From NCBI GenBank assembly GCA_016859345.1, contig CM029124.1, positions 26,072,480 through 26,136,479 of the forward strand: 64,000 nucleotides of DNA, read 5' to 3'. Below, one piece after another: positions 21,832-34,404 of the stretch. The notes below the pieces were generated by a model that was not told the DNA's origin, ran no database searches, and saw only the letters and a list, made by a program, of their open reading frames with translations. Both the position numbers and the translations under genes were made by a program. The DNA comes from Istiophorus platypterus (lineage: Eukaryota; Chordata; Actinopteri; Istiophoriformes; Istiophoridae). Position 1 is the first letter of the stretch; each line of letters begins with the position of its first letter.

Positions 21832-23765
21832 TACTTTCCAGAAGAAGATTTTCAAACCATAAAGGAGAGATGTGTAACAGTGCAACCAAAAACATAAAAC
21901 TCAATATCTGCCTGATTTGACGATATTTGCTGTGAAAATACAGGAGCTGACCCCTTAAAGTGTGGTGACCTTACGGAGGCTGTTACACACCCACAAGGAA
22001 CTTTTGACTTTCAAATCCTGATGGAGAGCTAATGGACAACTCTGTCGCACACTAACACGTATTTAAGTCACAAACTGTGTGAAATGACATGAGAGGGCTC
22101 ACACGCCGATGTTTCAAAAAAGTCAACTTACTCATACACGCAGAGAGCTTTTATTTTGAAGTTGGTCGGGTTTGTTAAAAACTGGCTTTGAAACAAGTTT
22201 AAAGCCAATTTTAAGTGGATATGAGTCTTCGTTGTGTGACTGTAGATTAGCTTTTTTTCATTTTGTCTGTAGTGATTTATTGTATATGCTCGATCCATTA
22301 ATTGGTCCCAGTGAAGAATGGATATATAGAACTGTACAGACGTAGGATTCACAGACAGGATGGAACCACATTGACGCGGGTGTCGGTGTAAGAGGTTTAG
22401 GCTCCAGTTCACACGCAGTGAAGATCAGTGAAGCTCCTTCATGCAGACACAATAATGTTCATGGTTAAACTCAGCATATTGTACATATAAAAACACTCCT
22501 ACAGCAACCTAGATACAACCAACATCCTGCCCTGTCCAGTCACAGTCACCGTGTTTTTATTCAAATCAGGAGCCAGTCGGAACATTCTGCGGGTCAGATG
22601 TTTTGTTTTCCAGTGTTGTTCTGTTCTAAGTTTTGAAATATGTTTAATCACCATTTAAGCCTGATCGTTTACTCTAAAAAGTAAGATTATTAAATTATTC
22701 TAGTTTAAATTAGTTTTAAGAGTTGTTGAAATCAAACCATGTATATATATCTGTCAGACATGCATTGTAACTACACTGAGTTTTTTTACTGCATGTGTTT
22801 TTGCCTGAAGGGTACGTAATTATTATTCTTCATTATTTATGATGAAACTACGTTTTCTATATTCCATTAGACAGCACATCATATTCACATATGAACTTAA
22901 AATTATTTCAAATTTAAAATTATTTCAAATTTAAACAACACAAAATAGTAATATTAAATACTGGATTTATATCAAGTAGAAAATTAAAATGGAGCATATG
23001 AAGAACACGGGACATTCTGTACATTTGGTATTATAATAGAGTTGAATAGGCCTGGCTGTGCCAGTGATTATAACAATAACATTTTAATAAAGTCATTTTT
23101 TTTAGTTCCCTTCGCATCTCTCAGGACGATCCTCTAGCAGCTCCAGGGATCCCAGACAGACCCGGGTGCTCCAGGACTAGAGTCAAGCAGGTGGAGAGAC
23201 ACCATCGCCAAACCATCCACACTGCCCACATTCAGCCTGCATCTCCATGGTGACACATAGTGACATCTGCCACACTGGGAAGGGAGAAATTTGGAAATAA
23301 AGGCTTTTCCTTTTTGTTCTGGAACCATACAGATATTCGTTGGCACATATTTTACCTAAATTTTTACCTAAAAAAATATTCTCATGCTATTATGATAATG
23401 CATTTCTGGTGACAAAATACAACAAACCTGAGGATGGAAGTGCAACAAACCTGAGAATGATTTAGCTACTCAGAGTGATTGCCTACTGTACCACTAAAGC
23501 ATTAAAATGCAAATATTTAGAATTAAAATCAAACCTACATAGAATTTTTTTTGTTCCCAAATGTACTGGGCCCATGCTATATAACTCCTTTACAAAATAA
23601 CAAAATTTAATTAGACTGAGTTATCATTTCTTATAAATAACTGTAATAGGCAAGCTTCATTTTGTTTGATAAAATAAATTAATATTTAAGCTTGTATGGA
23701 CAGTCAGGCAAGAATACAATAAAAAACAAAATATGACGCTAATGATGACAGAACAAAACAAGATT

Positions 23766-23810
23766 TGGATTTCATTTCATTTCATTTCATTTTATTTCAT
23801 TTATTTTATC
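23766..23810. repeat. ATTTC pentanucleotide microsatellite
   Basis: Imperfect tandem units of TTTCA/ATTTC, about eight copies, ending in a T-rich stretch. Confidence 0.8.
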
Positions 23811-25904
23811 ATCATATCCTTTAAATATTTCTGCTTCAACATGTAATCTTGTGTTTACATCCACATTCCTATTACTATTCCTATTCCTATTAGATTAGGT
23901 CAGGTCACACTCAGAACGTTACTGCCGCCACCACCTGGACAAAGAGCAGAAGAACTCTGCCTTTGTTATTTACATCTTCTGTGTGTTGGTTTAATCCTGT
24001 GCATGTTCACCCTCAGAAACCATTATAACAACTCTATTCCCTTGAATCCTTGATCTTACTGGCCTTACCTACCAGAGCAGGCCTGGAAGGCCTGGAACAG
24101 CCAATGAAACCAAGCCCCATCCTCCCCCGGACATTCTCCTTTAACATCTGAGGATATAATAGGGCCATCGTTCCTTTCTTTTCTTTTCCTCCAGAGGATG
24201 GTAGGCTACAACAGCAGGGTGCCAACAGGCTTTAAAAAACTGCAGCTGCCAAGAAAATGACCAGTTTGGTCTAAGTGACACAAATGGCATATGAAATTGG
24301 GCTGCATGAAAAGTGCCTACAGCTAATTTGTCACAGGAAGAAGAAATGTGAATGTCTTTTAAAGCACTGTTACACCTCACTGGGGTCCACTAGGTGTCCT
24401 TTACAGGGTTCCCATGGTCATCATAGGGTTTTTTTTAGGTCCCCTTGGAAAAATACAGAAGAATGAAAGTTCTGCCAAGAAGTTTCTCAGAAGGAAAATG
24501 TGTGTGTGTTTTAAAGATAAAAGGTGAAAGAAAATGCAAAATTCTCACATACACACTGCTATGTGCTATATTCTATAAAGGGGAATGTTAAAGAAAAATT
24601 GTGCCCTATAAAATTTTATCAGCATAGCTCACTGGCCTTTATGAATATTTATATGTATAAGGACTATACATAGGAACGTGTGTAAAGGAACATGGCTACA
24701 CAGTGGTTCTATCAACCTCCTCCTTTACTGGTCACCTGTTACTGTTTGCCCATTCACACAGGCCATTCAAGGCTCTTCCCACCAAAGTGAATGTAATGGT
24801 GTCTGTTTATGTCAACATGTACAGCTCATTCAAATGAATTCCTGTTTTAATTGTCACAGCAGTGACATAAAACAGCTTGTGCAGGGTCTCCACAGGTCAC
24901 ATGAATAAAAGTGGCCTCTGGCCTAATTAGCACTTTTTTTTCTCTAGTCTAAAAAGTAGGGGGTACGTCCAGCTCTCCGCATGGTCGCCATCTCTAATTG
25001 CATCTAATTAAAATCCCCTAGTCATGTTTTCAAACTTGACCAGGTGTGGTATGAATGGGAGTACTGGTGGGCTTTAAAAATCTAGCTTTGGTATGGTATC
25101 TAGAGAAGAATTGCTTGTGATGGTGCTACAGAGAGCCGAGGTGATGCTGGAAATTTGTGTAGGTGTGGCTTGGTTTGTGGTTCTGGAGATACAGAACTAA
25201 ATAGGCCGATTCATCATAAAAAATTTACCCCTGAATCTGTCACTTGTATCTTTACTCAAATTTTGTTTACAGTTTTGGTAACTTAAATATCTCTGCCTCC
25301 TCTTCCTCAAAAGTGCAATGCTGCATACTGGTGTGTGCTTTTTGATAACTTATCATTTCTTTCCTGTGAATACCATAATTTTTCATGAATTGAGAAAAAA
25401 ACAGCACTATGCAGTGCATATTTTCTGAAAATCAAATGGGTTTTTTAATGTTTTTTTGGCTTAAGAAGTGGAATGTAATACATTTTTGTAAAATTTGGAG
25501 ACATGTGGTTTAGACTGGACAGTGGTAAATTGTGTGAAAACAATATTGTTAGGATTAAAAACCTCTTTAAAAGCATATTTTTCTGTGTAATACAACAAGG
25601 ATAATTCTGCATATGTCTATATTCTGATATTCTTTAGCTCTCTCTTTATGAATAATAATTGCCTGTATAACATTCTCAACATCAATTCTTCATTAATCAC
25701 ACTAGTGATAAAAATTTTTGAGCATACTAGGGTAGATCCAGATGGATATTTAAAAGATATTCTTTGTGATATCATATGAATTGTACCATAAAAATGACCT
25801 AAAATACCGTAGGGCCACTATAAAATGATCATTGACTAAGACCTATTGGCCTGAAAATGAAACAGCAGTATGGATTAATTACTTTATATCTCTTTGTCTC
25901 CATA

Positions 25905-26370
25905 TACATTGATCAGCCAAAACATTAGAATTGGTTACTGGTTTTAATGATGTGTTTAAACCGTGCCCATATAGTATTTATATATATATTATATATAGTT
26001 TATATATACTTCCATAGGAGCACCATAACTGCAGCACTCCATGATCTGGGATTTATGGCAAGTCGCCAAATGGAAATCTCTCTACAGTGAAAGTTTTCAT
26101 AAAAGCACCTAAAGATTCTCTGATCTAATGAAACAAGGACCAAATTGTTTGGCCTCAATTCAAGCACCATGCTTATATTTAGTCTAAGCATGATGCTTCC
26201 CTTCTGGAAGTTTCTTCCATGACCACACAGGATCTATGGAACTCGAACAGAGTGACCATCAGTTTCTTGGTCATCCCTCTTATGAAGCCCCCCACCCCCC
26301 AATGTTCAGTTTGGGTGGGCATCCAGCTCTGGGAAGAGACCTGGTTATTCCAAACTTGTTCCATTGAAGA
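25905..26370. mobile_element. Tc1-like transposon fragments rearranged by inversion
   Basis: A terminal-type block (CATTGATCAGCCAAAACATT) lies at the left. On the plus strand from 26018, CACCATAACTGCAGCACTCC and the following bases decode as the middle of a Tc1 transposase (remnants of the TISAALH, KPLLSKRHMKA, LWSDETK and LFGLNS blocks), up to about 26170. From about 26370 back to 26175, the minus strand encodes the part that should precede it: QVWNNQVSSQSWMPTQTEHW, RGMTKKLMVTL and MEETSRREAS, the HTH-to-linker region. The two halves face each other. No complete transposase remains. Confidence 0.6.
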
Positions 26371-26387
26371 ATTATGGAGGCCATATG

Positions 26388-26446
26388 TATATATATATAT
26401 ATATATATATTAGTTTCAGTTTCCATATGTGTGTGTGTGTGTGTAA
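26388..26446. repeat. TA and GT dinucleotide repeats
   Basis: A run of about twelve TA units (26388-26411) is followed, after TTAGTTTCAGTTTCCA, by about nine GT units (26427-26444). Confidence 0.9.
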
Positions 26447-28302
26447 GTATATATGACTGTTTTTGTGTATATGTGTGTAAAATGCACCTTTGCTTTGTTT
26501 TACATTTGCTTAAACTGCAAAAAAGCAACATTATTGAGGGCATTTAATTTTTTAAATGTAACCCACAGTCTAAATGACTCAATCAATATGGTCAGTACTC
26601 ATTAAGTCTCAGAAGGGTGTTTTATAAAAACTCAAATATTCTTATTTTAGATGTGCCATCTGCAACTGTAGTCTATAGACATCAAAATGCTGAGTAACAT
26701 TTACTGTAATCTTATTACATTACATTCTGTAACACATGTAAATTCATTTTCTTAAGCAAATTATAAATTAAAGATGTCTTTTTACTTGGGATGAAATATT
26801 CCACAGTCTATTATGGCCTCTGATTTCTACTATAAAAATATACTCTTGCTGGGTGGAACTAAAAAGGGGAGTAATATAAAGTACATATTAAATGTTTTTA
26901 TTTTAACTAATTTTGCTGAAGAAACTTAAACGTTAATACCTATATTGTGAAGCAAAAATATACTGTACATAAAATTCAATTAAAATTCCACGTTCTCCCA
27001 TTATTAGCAAATGACCTTTTATTATTATTGTTATTAATTTTATTACTTCAATGTTTTTTTATGAATTTTAAATATTACAGGAAAAATGTCAGACTAAATA
27101 CATATAGTCACAAAAAAATAAAACAGAAATCACAGTTTCAAACCACCTCAGGACTGACCACTTAACAGTTCACTGATGAGCCAGAATTATTAAAAACAGT
27201 CTCCAGCTTCAGTGTTGTGATTGATAGGTGTAGACCAGCCGTGCAAACACACAGTTCAAGCCACATACAAACATGCACACGCAAACACAAAGGCTTGTTT
27301 TACTATATTCATGGAGTCTGAAAACTGGAGATCCACCATACTTGTGAGGTCCTATAGCTTTGTGGGCACCAAAATGTTGAATCCCAAAAGCTTAATGGGC
27401 TGTTTGTTCAGACTTGGTTGTAGTGATGTTAGAATCAGGTTTAGGTAAGGGTTGGGGTGAGAGGCTGGGGAATACATTATGTCAATGAGTGGCCTCATGG
27501 AAATAGTGGAAAAAGTCTGTGTGGAAAAAAATCTGTGTGTTTTTATGTTTAATTGTTTAATTTCACCATTTCTGGCCCAATGTCTGCAATCTGCCTATCG
27601 TTTCTACTTCTTCACTTGTACCCCCCTCTAGTGATGCACATTGAGTACTGCAGCTTCATATCCCTCTCGCTATAACATATTATACTGAGCATCCACATTG
27701 ATACAAGTGTAGTGTAAGACAGAATATTTGAGCTCTCATTATAATTTCTAATAAAAAAAAATGTAACATAGAAACAAATGTACCATGCAACTACTATCTT
27801 TTCCAGGTGTATATAAACAAATCAGAATAGAGGCACATTTCATTTATCTCGCATTGTAAATAATGATGCAGCCTGTAAATAATGATGCAGTCTGTGAACA
27901 CCAGGTGGTGGTCATCATAAAGCAACTAACAACTAACAGACATTTAAATGTACTTACAGACATACAGTGCTTCATTTATTTAGTATCACACTACAACACG
28001 GTTGGGGGATTTGCAAAAGACATATTGAAAGAAAATGGTCAAAATAAAGAAACAGAGGCTAGGATATCTTGACTTGTAGTCCTTTGTAGTTTATGGGTAA
28101 AGCTCCAAAGCAATGGAACATAAATTTCCCATAATGGAATGCAATAGAATATTTCCATTAGACCTTCTCCGCCTAGTAAACACCAGTGTCTATTGAACTC
28201 TTCCCCAGATTGCAACACAGACTTTGTTATAAATTCTTTGTGACAAACTGAAATAACCCTGAAGTCGGTGAGAAAGTGCTACGTTATATGCATATATTGT
28301 TT
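26447..28302. other. Intergenic stretch, no gene recognised
   Basis: AT-rich sequence without recognisable coding or mobile-element blocks. A 19-bp tandem pair (GTAAATAATGATGCAG plus three bases) sits near 27856-27895. No exon-like frame is convincing. Confidence 0.55.
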
Positions 28303-28440
28303 ACACTCAATGAGCGCTTTATTAGGAACACCAAACTAATAGGGGGTAGTTCCCACACAGCCTCAGTTTGTTGTGTCATGGTTTCCAAAAGATGTAGGAA
28401 ACTTTCCTTTGAGATTCTGGACTATGTTGACATTAATAAG
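28303..28440 (+). repeat. Dispersed transposon end, fish type
   Basis: CACTCAATGAGCGCTTTATT followed by AGGAACACCA, and later CTTTCCTTTGAGATTCTGGA with CTATGTTGACATTAA, match a widespread fish DNA-transposon terminal sequence as I remember it. No transposase is present here. Confidence 0.5.
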
Positions 28441-29199
28441 GGTCTTTGATACTTTGAGTTTGTGAAATGAAATGATTTCCACAAATAATTCACAGCATAC
28501 AGTTGTATATGATATTTTGTGTGCATGTGAAATAATAGCATGTACATATCTGAATGTGTGAATTTGTTAAAAAAAAAAAAAAAATTCTCACAAATTCAAC
28601 TTTGTGACCATGTAATAAAGTTTGGCAGCTACAGGAATACTTTATGCTTGTGTGATTTTTTTTGTGCACAGCGTATAATTTGTACATTTGTAAAAGGTTT
28701 TGTGGCAGTAGAAATGTTTTTTGTACGTGTATTTAATATTTATGCGGGAATATTTTCAACAGTGAGGTTAACTGGGAGACAGGCAAATTTCTTATCTGTG
28801 TATGTGACACTTAAATCACTGAAATTACAAGCTACAAGATATGAGTTGCAAGCATGAATATTGACCTCTATCTCTGAACTGGCTAGCCAATCAGCTAGTT
28901 GCCCACTGAATAGGCAATCCCCACTGACCATCCAATTAGAGGAAGACAAACTGTCCAATTGGGGAAAAATGTTCTGGCACATTCTGGTTGCTCGTCCTGG
29001 AGTATGCTATAGTAAATGATTTTCCACATCTCTGTACAACATTGCCTTTGGTTGTTGAATTCTGAAATGGTCATTTTGTAATGAGTGGTTTATGCACTGC
29101 AAACCTGCTACAATATCCCTCTCCATGAGATTGTAGAGAGACTATTCTTAATGAAGGTCTGAGCATGTCCTTCATTGACATTCTCAATCCCCTGAGGAA

Positions 29200-29454
29200 G
29201 AGTTGGTTTTCTTTTTTTCCCTCACATATTTAACTAATGCTGGAGCATCATACTCATCACATGTACACTGTTGACCACAGTTTCTGACCCTATTTCCTGT
29301 CTTTCCCATGGATCGAAATGCAGATGTCACCTTAGTCACTGTTCCTATTGAAACACAAGCCAGTTGAACAGTCTGTGTTGACAGAAGCCTTTACCATCTG
29401 TTTCCCAACAATGAATACTCTTTCAAAGTCCCTTAAATCTTTTCTTCTTGCCAT
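29200..29454 (-). mobile_element. Tc1-like transposase N-terminus remnant
   Basis: On the minus strand an ATG at 29454-29452 opens MARRKDLRDFERVFIVGKQM, the DNA-binding start of a Tc1-family transposase (usual form MARRKxLSDFDRG.IVG). The match goes on, with frame breaks, through a SMGKT-like block near 29300. No catalytic part is seen to the left, so it is a truncated, dead copy. Confidence 0.6.
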
Positions 29455-29459
29455 CTTGA

Positions 29460-32400
29460 TACAAAACTAGAAACAATTGGGCCTGATTAGCATTTTATAT
29501 ATGAGCTGATTGAATGTTAACTGCTTAATTGTAATGTGGAATGCAACTGTGTAGAAGCATGTGCTATTATTGTTTTTTTCCACTCATTTATTCACTTTTT
29601 CTCACCTGTGTGTATGTTATAAGTCTCCAACAGGAGTAGAACACTTCAATAGATAGAGTTGTTCTCAGTTATTTCTGGATATATTTAATTAAATGCACAG
29701 CCAAAATTTAGAGGAATAAGTTTTTTTTGTCCTTAGAAAGTCTTAGATCTTTTATTTCAGCTTATGAAAAATGGGAGCAAAATCAAAAGTGTTGTTTTTA
29801 TACTGTAGTTCTGTGTTGTACATGTGCCTTGTGTATATGAAGAATTCATGTAAGAGATTTTTGCCAAGTTCTTCTAATTTAACTGTATTTTACAGATTTG
29901 AGGTACTGAAAGTTACACATAACAAAGAGAGGATATTGTAGCAACTGTCCAGACCAACAATGAGCCAACTGGCTGGTTGTGGGAGAAGACTCACTGAGTA
30001 AGGCAGAATTCACTGTGGGGTGAAGTTCCTGCTTCATAAAGAATTCAGTTTACGGCAAAAAGAGCAGAACAGGGTCAGCTAAAAATAATTACAATGATAA
30101 AGATGTAGATGCAAAGATAGGTAGATTATACTTTATATTGGGTATACTATCCAGTAATGTAGGTTAAAATAACTTTATAACTTGCTTTTTTTAAATAATG
30201 CATCTATTGTTTTTTTCCATTAGATATTTGAGGTGGTAGAGGACAGAGGACCCTTTCTGTGCTGGTCCAAGGCTCACAAGGCTAAAAAGACAAGATGCCT
30301 AAGTTGAGCTCAAGCAATGGGAAACACCTATATTGTCTGTAATCTGAAAATCTCACATACATTTTCACAAATCTGATTCTGAACAACTCCAGGATGTGAC
30401 ATGGAGAAACAACATGACCCTGATGTTTGCATCAAACATCAAGTCCAAGTTAGAGGACAGTAAATTTGACAACTCTGTGATACATAAACATATTCTGAAG
30501 CAAACCAACTCTGCTTTTTCAATACTCTTGTTCACTTGTCACATATTAATAAAATGTAAAACTACATAACTAGCAGTACTTTGCATCTATAACACTGTGC
30601 ATAAGTGAAAAGTACAGAATGTTTGACAAACCCCAGTTTTCCCCTCACAATATTTGTCTGGTTTGTGGTGGCCAGTATTCTGGCCCAACCCCTCGCCAAT
30701 TCATGCTGGTTCATCTGGTGAAAGACGATTAAATTTCACTATGAAGAAAAAAAACACATTTTCTGAGTGTTCAAGTGAATAATAATAAGTGAAAAAATGT
30801 GCGTTTCAAAAACGTACAGACAAACTTTAAAAAAAACAACAAAATGTTACTCAATCTTTTGCATCTTTTTTACTTTTTCAAATTATTGCTTGAAAAAAAC
30901 CTCCATTGCCCGTAAGTGGTACTAGCTTTTTTCAAAAGACATCAAGAGGAGATGGAACCCCAAGTCAATGCAGGTGTGACATCAGTGAGGACTAAGTACC
31001 CCAAAGTAGGCAATTACATGCCTTCTACAAAAGCCCAAAAGTTGACTGGGCATATCCTCTACTCTGTGCTTTACAAGGTAATGTTGTTACTGTTACTTAC
31101 ATTATGTGTGCTATTTTTCATCTATTGGAATTGGTCTAATGGTGCTAATTAGAGATGATAAAATGTTTAAATGGATGGTTTCCAGAAAATGAGAGCAAAA
31201 ACTACATTTGGATTAAGGTTAATCATCTGTGCTGTTGGGGACCAAATCAACAATCTTGCCTTTTCCTGGGACCTAGTTCCTCTAAGAGAAGCCAGAAACA
31301 GTCCAGATTGTATTTCCTCAGCATGCAAACACTTTTCCAACTCATGCTTCTACAATTAATGCAAAAAAGATTTTTTAAATAATTGCTTCAGCAATGCTTT
31401 GTTTCCTCTCATATAGATTTACAACACTTAGTCAATAATTTTTTAGCTAACATATATTTCATTTACAGAATATATAGGATATAAACAAGGACTTTGGATT
31501 ACCTCTGCTAGGGGTATCCCAGAGGGTATTAGAAGCCCTCCCATCTTACAGGACATCCAATAATTATCCATTAAAAATCCATTACACTATAGCACATATA
31601 AATAATCAGGTATTGTCTATGTATGAACTCCACTGTATGTCTTTACCACACCTTAACACCTGAAACATACTTAAATTAAAAGAACTCATGAGGCATGCCA
31701 TGTTTAAAATATTGTTTATTATTTTTCCCATCAGCCAATCATGAGTCAAACCGTCTGGCCAGGGAACTGTGATAATGTGATGATGATGATGGTGATGATT
31801 TATATCCACTGAGCATCCAGGACTGGAAAGCTAGGTTCTTAAGGAAGTTCGTTGAGACATGAAAGTTTATCAGGTTATACTGATATTTTGTGAAATGAAA
31901 GTTTCAGGTTTTTTATGGTATTTGAGTCCTGTTTTTTGGGGGCACTATATTGGTATTAACAGAAAATTTCCACTAAAATTTGTTTTCAGTTTAACTACAA
32001 GGGGCACTTGAGTATTTCCACAAAGTAGTGCTGGAAAAACACAGATATGGGACTTTTTTCATTAAAGCTGTGTTAATAATTTTTCTTTTTTGCAGAAAAA
32101 TGAGCCCTCTTAGTGTGAGTCAACATTGTAGCTTTTCCTTTCAACATAAAGTTTACAGCCATCCTGTTATTTCCTCTTTAAGTTATCAAACATTCTCTAC
32201 GCATGACAATAAGCTCCTCTTCGGCTGCCAACTTCAGCCCTTCATCACTATCAACTTCACTGAAAACTCAGGCTGCAAAACTGCAGATTACTTCCACATT
32301 TACATCAAGCAAGCAAGAAACTGTTTCTACAATCAGTAATGGAGCCACAGAAACAATTCATTTCAAATTTACCTTGTGGCCGAAAACATGCAGTTTTTCC

Positions 32401-33195
32401 ACATTTTCAAACTTAAGTTCAGAGTAGAAGTAACACAACAGGAGCCTTTCAGAGCAAAATGTGTCCCTCGTTTTCACCAAAACCTCTTTTTCTTGATAAT
32501 GGGTTTCATTTGCTGATTTGCTTTGTGTTGTTATAATCAGAGGTCTGAGGTGGTCAGAAATTGCTTTAAAAGCTTAAATAGCTTTAAAAACCATCAATAT
32601 TAGGATCATTGCAATTGCATTGCAAAAATGACAGTGTTCTAGTATTGTTACTATTAGCTACTTCTTTTGTTCATGGGTGTTTAGGGTTTTTAAGGTGGTG
32701 TTTAAACTAAATTAATGTCACACTTTTATCTCATTGAGATTCCCATTTTAAGCAATTTAAGGATGTTGTCTCACTCAGATCAAACCTTTTAACATTATGA
32801 CTGTTCATTTATTGGATCTTCCAGTGGTCAGTTAAAAATTGATAGAGCATGAAATTTTGTTTCGGTTTGCTGCCTGTAGTTCAGGAGCCTGGTCCAGGTA
32901 ATTAAAACCAATGGCATCAATTCATTCTTTAATGAAAATAAAAGTAAACATTTTGGAAATGGTCTGTTCATCGTAGATTGGATTTGTTTTTGCTTGTTAA
33001 CTGTTTGCTTGTTTTGCATTTTATAGCACTTAGCCATCACTGTTAAGAATTTAACAGTTGACCTTAAAAGGGTCATATAGATAACACCTTTGTGATGATT
33101 TGGTGGTATATAAATAAAATTGAATTGAATATATATTTGCTCGCATTTAAAGGGAAGTGGCAGTCGTGCATTGTTGTTGTTGTAAGCATTGTCTC
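29460..33195. other. Intergenic stretch, no gene recognised
   Basis: Short open frames occur, including one of 103 codons near 32028-32339, but they lack splice context or recognisable domains. A GATGAT stretch near 31780 is a small repeat. A GGTATATAAATAAAATTGAA tail near 33104 resembles the end of a common fish repeat. Confidence 0.55.
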
Positions 33196-33440
33196 TTATG
33201 GTAAATGGTAAATGGACTGTACTTATATGGCATTTTTCTATTCTTTTTGACCACTCACAGCGCTTTTACATTACTGTCACATTCATCCATTCACGCAGCA
33301 CATATTCTACATATTGATGCGCACTACACACCTACATATTCACAAACCAATGACACACACATCGGGGACAATTTGGGGTTCAGTATCTTGCTCAAGGACA
33401 CTTGACACTGTGGACTGGAGGAGCCTGGAGACCGGAGGTT
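33196..33440 (+). repeat. Dispersed fish repeat, copy 2
   Basis: It is the same family as at 18.0 kb: AATGGACTGTACTTATATGG, ACCACTCACAGCGCTTTTAC, TCACATTCATCCATTCACGC, GGGGTTCAGTATCTTGCTC and GACACTTGACACTG. It is the longest of the three copies in the window. Confidence 0.75.
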
Positions 33441-33663
33441 GGTGGGCAACCGCTCAACCACCTGATCCACAGCCGCCCCTTATGCTTCCTGCCTTGATTC
33501 AAGGATACCCTCTATACTACAGCACAATAGATGTCTACCCCAAAATACAAAGAAGGAGCAGCAGGATCATAAAATTGATTCAATGCCCAGGGGAGATGCC
33601 ACTTGAGAAGAACCTGTACTCCAATTTGATTTATATCTTTAATTTACATTTACATGTGAGAAA

Positions 33664-33709
33664 TGGTCCCCCAGAAATAAAAGAAAGAAAGAAAGAAAAA
33701 AGAAAATTA

Positions 33710-33782
<73 letters not shown>
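33664..33782. repeat. GAAA tract and long TA microsatellite
   Basis: Several AAAG units are followed by about 35 TA units (33713-33782, with one AA interruption near 33724). Slippage-prone; assembled length may be unreliable. Confidence 0.95.
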
Positions 33783-33786
<4 letters not shown>

Positions 33787-34404
33787 GTGTGTGGCATGAA
33801 CACTAATATGTATTGAATTTGAATTGTTTGACATGTATTATTGAACTGTGAATTATGAAGCAAGTTGTTAAGGCATCTGTTTTGGTTTATTTATGCCTAT
33901 GCAGACTAGTGCATAGACTAGTGCATAGCACATTCTTTGCAGTTTTCAGGTGTTAATTTACCAGTGAAAGAAGTCAACCTCTTTTCCCTACAATATTCTC
34001 TCTGAGGCCCTCCATAGTTTAATGACAATTAAATAAAAAGAGCAAAGAAACTACAACAGCAGTTGCTGCATTTTTTTTTATTATTCAGTTTGTGGCCTGT
34101 GTCTTTGTTTGTCAACAAAAATGCAACTGAATTATGTACATGAGTTGCATAGCCCACTGTGCTTTTTGACACACAATGTAATTCAGCTGCATATGGTTAT
34201 TGCTGTATAGTATCTCAAGGTACCTGCTAATGTGAAACACAAATATCCTGTGAAAAAAGTCTATTCTATTTTTATTGAATAGACTAAACTGCGGCCAGTC
34301 ACTGGTCTTTTAAGTATGTTAAGTCTTACAGACATTATTTTCATATTCAGTTTCTCAGTAAAAACAATATTTACAAGTAAACAGCACACAAAGCAAGAAA
34401 TAAC

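Larger units (their letters stand above)
19141..25900. other. Intergenic stretch, no gene recognised
   Basis: This AT-rich DNA lies between the ENO4 start and the next mobile-element remains. Short frames are present, but none shows a known domain or exon structure. It contains a CA repeat at 19957-19975, the compound repeat at 21.7 kb and an ATTTC repeat at 23.77 kb. A 17-bp direct repeat (ATTATTTCAAATTTAAA) sits near 22905-22935. I see nothing else assignable. Confidence 0.6.

Noticed and set aside
21596..21920. Poly-Tyr/Asn and Leu/Gln-rich open frames over the trinucleotide repeat
   Set aside because: They are translations of a microsatellite in several frames, without splice context or conserved flanks.
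32028..32427. Overlapping plus-strand open frames of 103 and 74 codons as a possible small gene
   Set aside because: No domain, no clear exon borders, and AT-rich codon content like the surrounding intergenic DNA.
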